Origin: Aplysia californica
Taxonomy: Eukaryota; Mollusca; Gastropoda; Aplysiida; Aplysiidae
Direction: 5' to 3'
Length of the DNA stretch: 64,000 nt
NCBI RefSeq assembly: GCF_000002075.1
Contig: NW_004797295.1
Coordinates: forward strand, 366,993-430,992
In this document: positions 1 to 12,400 of the stretch, one piece after another
Position numbering within the stretch: position 1 is the first letter of the stretch
Layout: each line of letters starts with the position of its first letter
Made by a program: the position numbers and the translations under genes
The notes under the pieces: model-generated
The model's database searches: none
Seen by the model: the letters and a program-made list of their open reading frames with translations, nothing else
Told to the model about the DNA's origin: nothing

Positions 1-466
1 CCCACCCCGCCCTCCATAAGCGTTGCACCCGAAAGTGATGTCCACCATTTCTGATCTCAATTAATAGTCTTTGGTTCTGTTTCTGAAAGAAAAAAAACAA
101 CAATTAAAAAGACTAATAGCAGAAATATTATCGGAAATAACAGCGGCTCAAAGACATGCTTTAGAGACCTTCCTTAGAAAACGGTTTTCTCTTGTGGTTT
201 AGATGCTGATTGTGATTCTCAACTTTATGGATAAGACCACTTAATAGTAATTGCTTTTTTTCTTCAAAGTTTTCAACACAAATACCTGCAATGGTTTTAG
301 TTTGAAAGTACAGCTGAACCATTAGATCTAACATGATTATAATTTCTTTTATTTGAAAGTATTGAGATAGCGATACCTAGAAAGTTCGTATATGAATACA
401 CATTATGTAATATCGATACACGCCACAGGACTGCTATTTTTTATCATTGTGTTCAATGTTGTGAAA
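1..466 (+). other. VPS11 5' flank / 5' UTR
   Basis: This stretch directly precedes the VPS11 start codon, so it presumably holds the 5' UTR and promoter. It is AT-rich, apart from a C-rich first 30 bases. I see no clear TATA box or CpG island and no other gene. Confidence 0.35.
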
Positions 467-481
467 ATGGCTTTCCTACAG
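467..481 (+). CDS. VPS11: VPS11 first coding exon (15 nt)
   Basis: The exon encodes only MAFLQ and is followed by a GTAGGC donor. It matches the position and character of the human N-terminus MAAYLQ and joins in phase 0 to the TGG codon at 4729, across a 4.2-kb repeat-filled intron. The ATG context is GAAAATGG. Gene finders would easily miss an exon this short. Confidence 0.85.
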
Positions 482-3400
482 GTAGGCGTTGTAGGCCAGA
501 ATTACTTTTACAATGATACTAAACAAAGCATACATAGAGAATTGTGTTGACTCTTTGAACAGAACAGCGTTCAGCAAGGCTCTGGGAAGGCATTTCATGC
601 ACAAGACTGAGAGGGACGAGGTTCTAGATTCTAGATTCTAGATCTAGATCTAGAATCTAGATCTAGATCTTCTTCTAAAGTCTAAAGTCTCAAACTCACT
701 CAATAAATGAAGAATCAGTTCAGCTGATGATAGCCTGCTTTAGTATATTTACTTTACAGCACTTGACTAATCTAGACCTATCTAGATCTAGATCTAGATC
801 TAGATCTAGATTCTAGATTCTAGGTCTACTCTCTAAAAGTAAAAGCCACTAGATCTAGTAAAAGTAAAGCGTAGTGTGCGTTTGATTCGTACTGTTGGCT
901 TGGACCGGAGGCCGGAGTTGGTGGAGTGTGCTAGATTCTAATACTGCTAGTCATATGGTTGGTTTAACACATATATCTAGATCTAGAATTCTAGATCTCT
1001 AGATCTAGTCTAGATTCAAACTTTTGTCCTGCGTGCGTCTTGTGCTGAGATGTGAATCTTATGAGTAAGTTATGAGCAAGCTATTACGTCGGACGTTCCC
1101 GGCGGGCCGCCGGGGTCACTCAGCGTGACAAGCGGATTGATCTAGATCTAGTAAGAGAATGTTAGGAGTACACCATTGGCCGATATTTATAAGAATCTAG
1201 ATCTAGACTCTAGATCTAGATCTAGTAACAGCCATCTTTTTTGTGTAATAAAAAGTATCTGTGTTCTTCATTCTGACAAAAGACAAAAGAAGTTCCAGAC
1301 CTACTGCCTACTGTCTCACTATCTTTTTTTTATATTGACACAATTTAGATCTGTCTCACTGTCTAATCTGAAAAAAAAATGTAGAGTAAAAAGAGAAAGC
1401 TTTTTTTTTTCATTTTAGCAAAGTGTTATGATAATGCTCATTATATTATGTAGGCTTTGTTTACTCTTGTAAACGGCCCTGCGTCTGTGCTGAGATGCAA
1501 ATCTTGTCAGCAACCTATTACGTCGGACGTTCCGGGCAGGCCGCCGGGGTCACAGGGTGTACTGTTGATGTACAGGGAGCGTGCCTGGAAGTGTGTGTTT
1601 TCGCCATGATAGTCGCGAAAGTGTGTTAATCGATGATGAAAATAACGCTCTATCTCTTAGAGCTTTCTATTTTTATAAAGTGTTACGAAAACTATACCCC
1701 CTTTCAAGTTGATAAGACATTACCTTACGAGTAGTTGTAATGCCCTTTTGAATAACCTTTCTAGACGCTCTTGTTGTTAAATTATAAACTGGGGTTCGAA
1801 AGGGGATAATATGGTATAGGTTAATTTCCTTGTTTTTCACTCAACTTGTTCTTTTTACCGGCACAATGGTATTCTCAAAACTATCAAACAAGCTCATTTT
1901 CTATCAGATACAAAATCAAGCTCATTTGAAAGATTTTGTTTAGAAAAATGAAAGTCTCGTTTCCTGACTATCCTTTCGAGCTCCTCATGTCTAAGTGGGT
2001 CAATTTGTTCTAATTTCAATGGACGAACATCTAGAGCTACCAACTTGGCGTGTTTTGAATGAAATGTATGCCTCGATTACGAGCCAACGCAATTGGTTCT
2101 AGAAGTAGGCCACAAACGCATTCAAACTCAAGCAGACTGACGCACACACACTTGAACTGCGTGAATGCGGGTCCAACGCGGGACCCGAATAGAATGGAGA
2201 TGATGCTCGGCACCCGTGCGCTGAGCCAGGAGCCGGACTGATGCGGGACCGGAACGAAGGCAAGGTGTCGAAATGGGCTTATGGGCGACATAAACCCGGC
2301 CCCCACAGGACGAGGGTTAAAGAATCTATAGGTCAAACAAGATGACTGTTACTATAAATATTGGCCAATGGCGTACTCCTAACATTCTCTAACTATCCTC
2401 TTGTCTCAGCATGACAAGCGGATAGCTAGAGAACGACAACTACACGCCATTGGCCGATATTTTAGTAACAGCCATCTTGTTTGACCTCGCAAGGGAGATG
2501 CCCACCGCGTCATCTGATCGTGATTCGAAAAATAGTGATGATTTTGCGTAGCGCGCTGTTTGTACTGGCAGTTTCCAAGCTCCTTCCCCTCAGTGTTCTT
2601 CTCCATTTGCAGCTCAGCATCCTATTAAGTCAAATCTCTTCTAAGTGATTACTTTCTTGTGCTTACAAAACTTTAAAAGAAACGATCTGGATCGAAATGG
2701 TAGATCATTTGCACTGCATCGTTGAACTTTGTTGGAACTTGTCAAGTTGAGGTAGGCCTACTCTTAGTCTTCTTCTCAGTTTACGTAGTGTACAGCATCA
2801 GAATCAATCTGGGCGGAAGAAGGGTGCTGCGCAATCACAGACTACCAAACCGAACAGTTTTGCAAGTTGCAAAGAAAAATTATAATCCGAATTGGTAGGC
2901 TACCGTCTTGCGGTCATGTTGCCACCATGACTGACAAAGTGGGAATCCCTCAATGACGTCTAACAAGATGGCTGTTACCATAAATATTGGTCAATGGCGT
3001 TTAATTGTCGTTCTTTAGCTGTCCTCTTGTCTCAGCGTGTACTGTTGGTGTACAGCGAGCGGCACTGAAAATGTGTGTTTTCGCCGTGAATACCGAGGGG
3101 ATGTTTTATCGATGATGAAAATAACGCTGTATCTTTTTTATAAATAGCTTTTTAGGTATTTTGTTTTGGTTCTTAGCGATCCAGTAGCATCTGAGCGTTA
3201 ACTCTTCTGCATGATTCCATTCTGTAATAGCTGCATGTCTGTTCTAATTGTTGTCTTGAAGAGTAGAGACAGTTAGATGTGTGGGGTAGCTTGGGAAGAA
3301 AACCTCACCTTAAATCAGTTAGTTTTCTACAGAAGAACAGTGATGTTCCACTGTCTCTCAGGGGTAGTCACATAGTGGGCAGGCAGCAGACTGCTATACT

Positions 3401-6400
3401 CCAATTCGGTTGAGATGTTGATTGAGGCGCACATGTTGTGTTCTAAGTTGGAAGATTATGGATTGATCTCCCCTCCTCAACTCATTGATTGGATCTTTGA
3501 CCAGGGGTATATTTTTGTGGCCATACATGGCTTCTTTCCTGTCATACCTGTGGCCCATTCGTTCATCCAGTCTTCCTTGAGGTTTGACTTGATCATTGCT
3601 TTCTATTCTAGGTATAAAGTGTTAAGACACATGAATGATCTGGGGTTCGAAAGGGAGTAATAATATAAGGTCAATTTCCGAATGTTTTGCTCTCAAATTG
3701 TTTTTTTTACCAGCACACTGGTATTCAAAACTGTCAAACAAGCTTATTTTTTATCAGTTAGTATCATTTTATATACAAAATTAAGCTCATTTGAAAGATT
3801 TTGTATAGAAAAATGGAAGTCTTGTTTCCTGACTATCCTTTCGGGCACCTCATGTCTAAGTGGGTCAATTTGTTCTAATTTCATTAGACGAACATCTAGA
3901 GCTACCAACTTTTGGCGTGTTTTGAATGAGACGTATGCCTCGATTACGGACCAACGCAGGCGGTTCTAGAAGTAGGCCACAAACACATACAAACTCTAGC
4001 AGACTGACGCACAAACACTTGAGATGTGGGAATACGAGACCTGGTCATCACACGAATGATGCTTGGCGTGTGTGCACTGAGTCAGGGCCAGACTGACACG
4101 AGACCGGAACGAAGGCGAGGTGCCGAAATAGGCTTATTGGGGAACATAAACCCGGATCCCGCCGGACCAGAGTTAATATTCAGATTGATAATGATGTGAA
4201 GATAGTGAGACTGATAAGTAGTGATAGATGTATAGATTCTCTAGCCTTTCACTAGCCTACACAGAACTTACAGTCTGCTGATGCACTGCTTTTGTGGGCT
4301 GAACTTCTGTATTTTTGGCTACAGAACACAACATGACCACAATGAATAATGTATTGACTCCGTATTGCAGATCAATTGTTTTCAAGCTTTACTGCTTTTA
4401 ATTGCAAAAGATCAAGTTATGATTAAGATCATGATAATGAATTAATACACTTTTAACCCTTAAACCTCCCCTACAAAGAAGAGGTTGTAAGTATAGTTGT
4501 GTGGCTGTGTTGTGCAGTGTCATGTCTTTACTTTCCTTGACCACTTTCCCCTGCTTGATGACATTTTTATTTTTGGTTTACTTTGGTTGCCCCAAAGGTT
4601 GGCAAATTATTAGGTCATGAATTTCTTCATGCATGACACGAGTATGGCCATTTTGCTTTATTGAGTGGTTTTGGTTTTTTTAGAATACATTTTCATTGCT
4701 TTTGATTTGTAAACTTTTTTTTTTCCAGTGGAGGAGATTCAATTTTTTTGACAAGGAGCCTGTGAAGGATCCTTCTACTGATCAAATTTTTGATCAGCTC
4801 AAGGTAGGTCTGTTTGTCAGTTGTTGCAATTTTCAGCAACTTGAATAGTGTATGTCCCAAGTAGCACTTTCAATCAGTTGACTTACAAACTACATGCATC
4901 ATATTTCAAACCTGTTGTCATAAAATGAAATTGTAAAAATTGCAGTTTTGTTTCTTTTAAGCAATCATTTTTCCTCCAGTTTAGCAATTTTTATTGAAAT
5001 TTTATTTTTTGGCTAAGCACCTTCTATGTTCATATGAAAATACATTTCCATATAGATTTTACTGAAAAACCTTGTTTAAAAGACACAAAGTATGTAATTT
5101 TCAGTTTTTAAGGACTCTTAAGCTTTTGAAGTTACCAAACTTTGGAGGCCATTTTCTCATTAATTTAGCCACTGAAACCAGGCTACCCCACCTTCTTCAA
5201 TCGCAAATATCTCAACTTCTATTTGAGCTAGATGGATTATTTTTTTTACTGAAAGCAAGGGTAATGAATAAGCTTTCAGATAATATCAATAACTCCTCTT
5301 GCTCGAAATTTAACGAGCGCCTGATTCCACCACACCATAACACATATATGTTTCCAAATGGCTGCAGAAAAGAAAGTGAATATTTTTTATTTTTGACAGG
5401 ATGTCAACGTTTCTGCTTGCACCAGTGGTCGTGGGCAGCTGGTGGTGGCAGACTTTGAGGGCAACCTGTACTTCATCAACAGGCAGATGGAGCTCACTTC
5501 ATTCAGGGCGTATGAAATAAGAGTGACTCATTTACTTCAAATGAAACAGCACAGCATCATTATAACAATTGGGGTAAGCACATTCTACGCATAGATAATG
5601 TAATAGGCCTTTGTGATGTTGCAAGTAAAGCATTGTGCTTTGCATTTTTCTCCCACCATGTAATATGTAATATGGAAATTCAGCCTTTATATAATGTGCT
5701 TGATTGTTTTTTTATGTAATACATAATCCCCCCCCCGAATCTCGCAATATTCAACAAAATAGGTTCTTGCAGACTTCACCAGAAGCCCGGTGACTTTGCT
5801 GACTGTGTTGTTCAAATGGTCCTTCCTCTTGAATTCCTGATGATCTCTTTATGTCCTTTTTATGTGACTCTCACTATTAACATCTCTAATCTCTGGCACT
5901 TGTTTTATGACCTACTTGTTTTGAAAGTGCTGTAAAACGCTTACTAAAACTAAAACTGAGCTACAAAGACTTGTATCTCAAAATGTCTTTCCCTCCTTTG
6001 TGTCCATCAACAGGAGGATGAACAGGGCATCAATCCTCTGATCAAAGTATGGAATCTTGAGAAGGTAAGTTCAGTTCATGTAGCTGTACATAGTATCGTC
6101 ATTCTTAATGATGTACAAAGCGGTGGTAGGTTTTTTTTCCTTTTATTTGATCAAGAAATTTGATTTGAATAAATACGACAGCACTTAAAACTAACTTACC
6201 ATCCATCTCACCATAAGCTTATAAAAAATAGAGTCAAATCTGTCCAAGATGACCTTCCATTGTCAAGGAGAAACGGGAAATGTTAGACAGGTGGGCCTCT
6301 CAGGTAGAATCATTATAAATATATATATAAAAACGCAAGGGAACAAGTGACAAGGGGGAAATAGTTATTTATACAGGTGTTTGTCTTGGATGGGTGAACA

Positions 6401-9400
6401 TTACAACAGGTTTGAATGTATGTTGAAGGTAAAGGTTAACTTTCTTTGCTTTGCTGAGGAAAATGTATATAATATGATAAAAGAAGTAGTTGTGAATATG
6501 TACTTTCTGTCTTCGAGAAGTATGATAACCACCAATGCGAATTTACAAATAATATTTACAGATGGAAAGGGGGATTCCAGCTTGCACCAGATTGACTAGA
6601 GCCATTCCTGGAAACAAGCCGACACCGGTAAATATGTTTTGCTATTGAACTGAGTAGATGTTCTTGGATTATTTTGCCTTTTGTAATTTCAGTGAATATT
6701 TTTAAACTAATGAGTTTTACTGGCTTTGTAGTTCGTTATTATTTCACACAGTATTAAATTAAGTTTATGTTTCTGCTTCAGATTTGAAACATTTTAGCTT
6801 ATTTGAAAGTGCTAAGTTGTATCATTGCTCCAGTGTGTAAGAACATTCTAGTATTGCGGTTGTTTGTTGTTTTTTTCGGTCCTAGGCCACTTGATGGTCT
6901 ATCACGATATTGCAGTGTACGGAAAGTCCCGGCTGACTGACCAAGGCCTGCGCCAAGTTGATTTATATGGTCATTCTCACACCCTGATGTATTACTTTCA
7001 AGAAAACAGGGGAAGCGGGAGACACTGCGGACAAACCAACTACAAGTTTCTGGACCGATGGCAGTTCCAAGCTTGTATGAACAAGAAGAAAAATATTTAA
7101 ATTTGTAGATTGTAGCAGACTGGTAGTAGACCGTCAAGTGGAACAGTCATCAGAATCAGACTGGTCTGATGGTTGCCATCAAGTACAACAGAAACATAAG
7201 GATCATCTAGTATCCATGATGACTGTGGATCTAGTGGACCAACACCATATTTTCCATCTGAAAAATTCAGTCCCTTCACCACGAAGAAAGAATAAAAAGA
7301 GATGAAAACAGCTATTCTAGCTAAACAGTAGACAAGTTTGTTTAGCTGTATAGACTGTCAGATGATTATTTTATCTTTCCTTAGTTTTCAGTTTGGTAAA
7401 AGTTTTACGGCGCTTGCAACTGCAATCTTTCTTTAGTATTCAGATAGTTCCACCACTTATCATTTTCAACGTCTTGAATTTGTTGTCAAAAGTACTTTGG
7501 TTATGTGTTCTTTATTTACTGGTTTCCTTTATCGTACCATTGCCATAATTGTTTTAAATTGGGTTGTGGTTGAATTTTACATTATGTTCCTTTTTTTACT
7601 AGATTTTGTATTTTCAAATGTCTTTACAAGAAAGTTTAAACACCTTAAGAAAAGGGTGTACAATTTGACATCTGCTGAATAAAAAGACTTGAATTTTATC
7701 TACTTTTCACTTGAAAGATTGAACCCGTGCACAATTTGATGATGATGTACAGATTTTTCTGCTTTCACCATTATGCGTGTGTCTGTCATAATCTTTACAC
7801 CATTTACTTGATGGTACTATAATTTGAACTGTAAATGTGCTATATTTTGATGGTACTTGTTAAGCCAAGACTGTGTTCCTCAGGTCTCCTGCTTTACTGT
7901 CCATGAAAATTTGAACTTCCTGGCTGTTGGATTTGAAAATGGAGTAGTGCTGCTGTTTAAAGGGGATGTGACCAGGGACAGGTAATGACGAAAAACAATG
8001 GACTCCCAGTGAACTAAGTTTTTGTTTTTCTGTTTGTGCATGGTCAGTGCTTCTACATTGTAAGAGTATTTGTCTTTAAATACAAAACATGTATTGGTGA
8101 GCCTGAACCATAGCCCAAAATTTGTAGGCAAGCTTAATGTAAATCTGTAAAAGATTATTTGTTTTATACTTTTCAGTATTTTTTTTTCTTTACTGTTGGC
8201 TTACTTCTTCTCCGCTGTGGAAAATTATCATTACTGTGGACATTGTTTGGCTCTGGCAATCTCAGTTGCAGTCTGCTGTTGATGATGTCTTTGTGATAAT
8301 ACATGTTAAGTTGTTATTTTGTGAAGGGGGGGGGTTGCTGCCAGTTTAGAATTAGTTCTGCTTGATACATCCTTCTTTACTGTCTCATGTTATTTGTGTC
8401 TGTCTTGTTTTTTTTGTTTTTTCTGCGACAATGACCATTATAGTGTCGTGCTTCTCAATTTCATATATACTTTTTTGCATAGCCCTGCAGCCTCATTACT
8501 ACTTTGTCATTGTCCATAACCATTATTAACTGTTTAGTAGGATGATTACACTGCAAGTAAGACAGTTAATCTTGTGAGATGTCTAGTAAATCTGCTCTGC
8601 AAAATGTTCTTGAAATGAGATCACTGTGTTTGCTCCACAGGCACAGCAAACCACGGACTGTGTATGAAGGAACAAAACGTGTGACAGGACTTGCCTTCAA
8701 GACTCAGGGTAAAGATGTGTTCCTGTTTGTTGTGACAGACAACTCAACCTTGTCTATCAACCTGACAGCCAAGGATCAGCAGGTAAAAACTCATATGTCA
8801 ATATGTACTCGTATGAGTGAGAAAGTGTGTGAAGAAAGTCAGGGGAGATTTTGAAAATGTTCTTTTAAGTGCTACATATATAAATGAATATTTTCATAAA
8901 TTCTTTACTCTCCCAGAATAGCTTGGTTGATGGGCTCTTTCATGTGTTTGGCATCTTCTTCTTCTTTTCACAACCACTTTTATGCTGGCTTATTATTGGC
9001 AGAGCATGGTTGTTAGTGTACCACCTCAGCATAAACTGCAACAGCTTGCTGTTTTTAACCCTGAACAGACTGAGTAGCCGTCACTGTCTTTGTTTGCTTC
9101 AGCTCATTAACTCAAGGAAACCAAAGTGCCTTTTGCTAATGTTTCTTTCTGTTTGTCTCAAATTCTTTTGTTTGCCTTGCTTTATCTCGCCATTAGTTGA
9201 TCCATACTTAGTGTAGCTGACAATTGTTTTTATGCTATCTGCTCAGTCTACCTCTTCTCTCAGTTTCACCATTGTCTTTATCTCTTTCCCTGAGAAATGT
9301 GAGCACCATTGTACTGGCTTGCCGTATGTTTCGACTTGACAGCTCATTGACTATTGTTGTGTCTGTAAAAACAAACAGACAGGACTTGATGGTATTGCTT

Positions 9401-12400
9401 TCCTATCTCTTTTTTTCTCAAAGGCTGAGCTGGAGAACAAAGGGGCCACCCCTGGGACTATTGTGATGAGTGATGCCAGTCAGGACAATCAGCTGGTTAT
9501 TGGCAGGCAAGATGTGAGTTCATTCAGCTTTTTTAGTTCGGTTACAATAGGAACTTTTGTTCTGAACATGTCGCGGTATTTATGTAAACAGGAAAGAACT
9601 AATGGTGCCCCAAAGTGCTTGCTTATTTGAGCAGTCGTTTCTCTTGACACAACCCCTGACCAATAAGGCCCTGCTTGATTCCAAACAAAAGTATGTTTTT
9701 CTCTTTGCTGCTATACCAAACATATCCTAAACTTTTTTGTATTTCAGGCTGTGTATTTCTATCAACCTGATGGACGTGGACCATGCTTAGCCTTTGAAGG
9801 GATAAAGCTACAGCTGCATTGGTTCAGAGGCTACTTGATTATCGTTGGGAAAGAAAGCAAAACTTTACCCAGGGCTCCAGTGTTGTAAGTTGTCCACTCT
9901 AATGTTAACATTGAAGTGTTTAGCTTCATTATTAATTACTCTGTTCTGTTTTTAAAGATTAATGGGAATTTTAATTGCATTGTAACCGATTCCTTTGTAA
10001 TACAGTACAGAGTGAGTGGTTGACATCATGTATGGTTTTTTTTAAACACCTGTTGTTTATAGATATTCTTGCTGTAATTCATGTCTTGGTCTTGGTGCTC
10101 TCATGGCATGCTGTCTTTCAAGAAAAGACCATCAAGCAGTTGCTATTTTAGTTAATATAGGAAAAGACTGTCTTTGACCCTCATCTTTTCTGTTAAGAAA
10201 CAAATAAGACTGCATTGCAGTGATACTGATTTTTAATGGGAGTTTCATTTCATCTTGTTGCTCAAATGTCAGCCACCCATAAACAGGTGCTCAAAGTTTG
10301 ACTGCTCTCTTCAACATAATGGATCTATGTCTTTATATCTGTGAAACATAAAGTGAAAAACTTGTTCACCTGATCTGAGTAAATGGGTTTCAGATGCTTG
10401 CATCCTCTGCCAAACATTTACATTTCTGTACTGAGATATCAATAGCTCAGTGTAAAATTCTGAAGAGATCCGATATTGACTCTATGATTCTTGTTATCCT
10501 CAGAGGTCCACATGGTATGGAAATGAACACAGTGACTGTTTATGACATTCAGAACAAGTTTATTGCGTATTCTGCTCCTTATCCAGAGGTCATTGATGTC
10601 ATGTGTGAATCAGGGTCCATCTTCATTTTCACAGGAGACAGAAAGGTGCCTTATTTAATCTTTTTAAAATGCTTTTTCCTTTATTACGATCTACATGACG
10701 CCTGCAAGGCACTTTGCAGTAAGAGTGAGATATAAGCACATTTCTTTTGAAACAATGGAAACATTGCTTTTTCGTTTGGTTGTGTTACATGTTACATGGG
10801 AAAGATTGCAGTGAATCTGCTGAAAAGTGAAAGTGGGGAATAGAAAAGATGTACTGAAATAGTGAGTGCTTCGGCTGAGTGAGTACTCTCTACCACTACC
10901 ACTGTTTGAAGTGTTCCTCCTTTAATAAAGTGACTGTTTTGTCTTGAAGAATAAGTCGCGAGAAATTTGTTTCATCATTTAGAGTGCCCTTTGCTGTACG
11001 AATGGTAAGTTTTAGAATATTATTCTCATGACATGTGAAGAAAGACAGGATTTATTTTTTTGACTTTTTAAATTGAAGGTATTACAATTTTTTCCCCCTC
11101 TTTTATAGTTTTATCAACTGCAAGAGAAGGACACACAGAGCAAACTGGAAATGTTGTTCAAGAAAAACAACTATGCCTTAGCTATAAGGTAAGAAAACTT
11201 TATCGTTGAGTTTTGCAAAGAATTTCCTTTCTTATTCTGAGTTATGTGCTAACCTTCGTGATGAAACCATGTTTATGCTACTTGTCAATGTATCTTTTCA
11301 TATATCTCTAAATTATCTGTATTTTTATTATTTTCCCAAAGTTGAATTCAGGATCAAATGTTGGTTATTGAAATGTCTTATTCCAGCAGCGTTTTTAACG
11401 TGGTACGCTTATTTAATATTCATCAAATTTCAGGTCTTGTTGTCCATTTATTTGTCCTGTTAGTTTTTGCTATCCCAGATTTTTTAGCTCCTTTTCTGGT
11501 CAATAAAAGACATGTTTTTTAAAGGCTGTACGGGGGGCTCTCGTGGCCTAGAGGTTAAGGTGTTCACCTCTCATTCAGAGGTCCCAGGTTCAAGTCCGAG
11601 TAGTAACTAAAAAATTTTCTTTTCTAAAATTGTCTCCTTTCACCACCTTTCCTGCTCTCTAGCTATGTTCTGTCGTCTGTTTTCGTCTCCTCTTTCTGCC
11701 CCCCACCCCCTCACCTCCTTTGCCCCCTACTCTGGGCTCCTGACTCTTTCTGCAGCCTTTCTACTGCTACTCCTTGACTCCTTACTGCTGTCTTTCTGCC
11801 ACACCCCTGATCTTCTGGTAAGAAAGGTCTACACCTAGCAAAAAATCTCAGAGATCCCGTGTGCAAGTTGAGTTGCCAACGTTAAAGATCCCTTGGTGGT
11901 CTTTAATCGTTGAGAGTAGGCTTCAGCCGCCACCAGGCAAAAATCCAAATTTCCTACCGACTGAAAATGTTTAATGTGTCCTGCACACTCGTATGACCTT
12001 ATGCTGTTGCGAGTGCCGTAAAACTCCTTCCAAATATATAAAAAAAGGGGGGGGGGGCATACACAATTCTGCATTTTAGGGACTGTCTAACTGTTAAGGG
12101 ATGCCACTGGCAAATCCTTCATCTTTATCATTCATTAGCTGTTTCTGTCTGAGTTCCTTTCATCTTTTTTTCCTTATCATTGCTCTAAATGGCTGTTGTA
12201 GAGGTGATATACTTCACTTTAACTGAAACAGAAAACGAAGTTAACTATTTTAACTGTTTCTTCTTTTGTGTAGCCTTGCCAAAAGCCAGCAGTTGGACCA
12301 GGACGGTTTAATCGACATTTTCACTCAGTACGGTGACCACCTCTATAGCAAAGGGGATCATGATGGGGCTATTGACCAATACATCAAAACCATCGGAAAA

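Noticed and set aside
620-1230. TAGATC runs as vector or linker contamination (XbaI/BglII-like sites)
   Set aside because: The runs are dispersed, imperfect, mixed with host-like sequence and recur 55 kb away, as a genomic repeat would.
5072-5458. 128-residue open frame as a separate gene
   Set aside because: It runs from an intronic repeat into VPS11 exon 3 in the wrong frame.
6799-7282. Open frames on both strands in VPS11 intron 5 as a nested gene
   Set aside because: No recognisable domain, no splice or start context, and overlapping frames on both strands; more likely an old mobile-element remnant.
11531-12045. True tRNA gene at the A/B-box pair
   Set aside because: The head continues into a 500-bp repeated body with other copies nearby, so it is a SINE.
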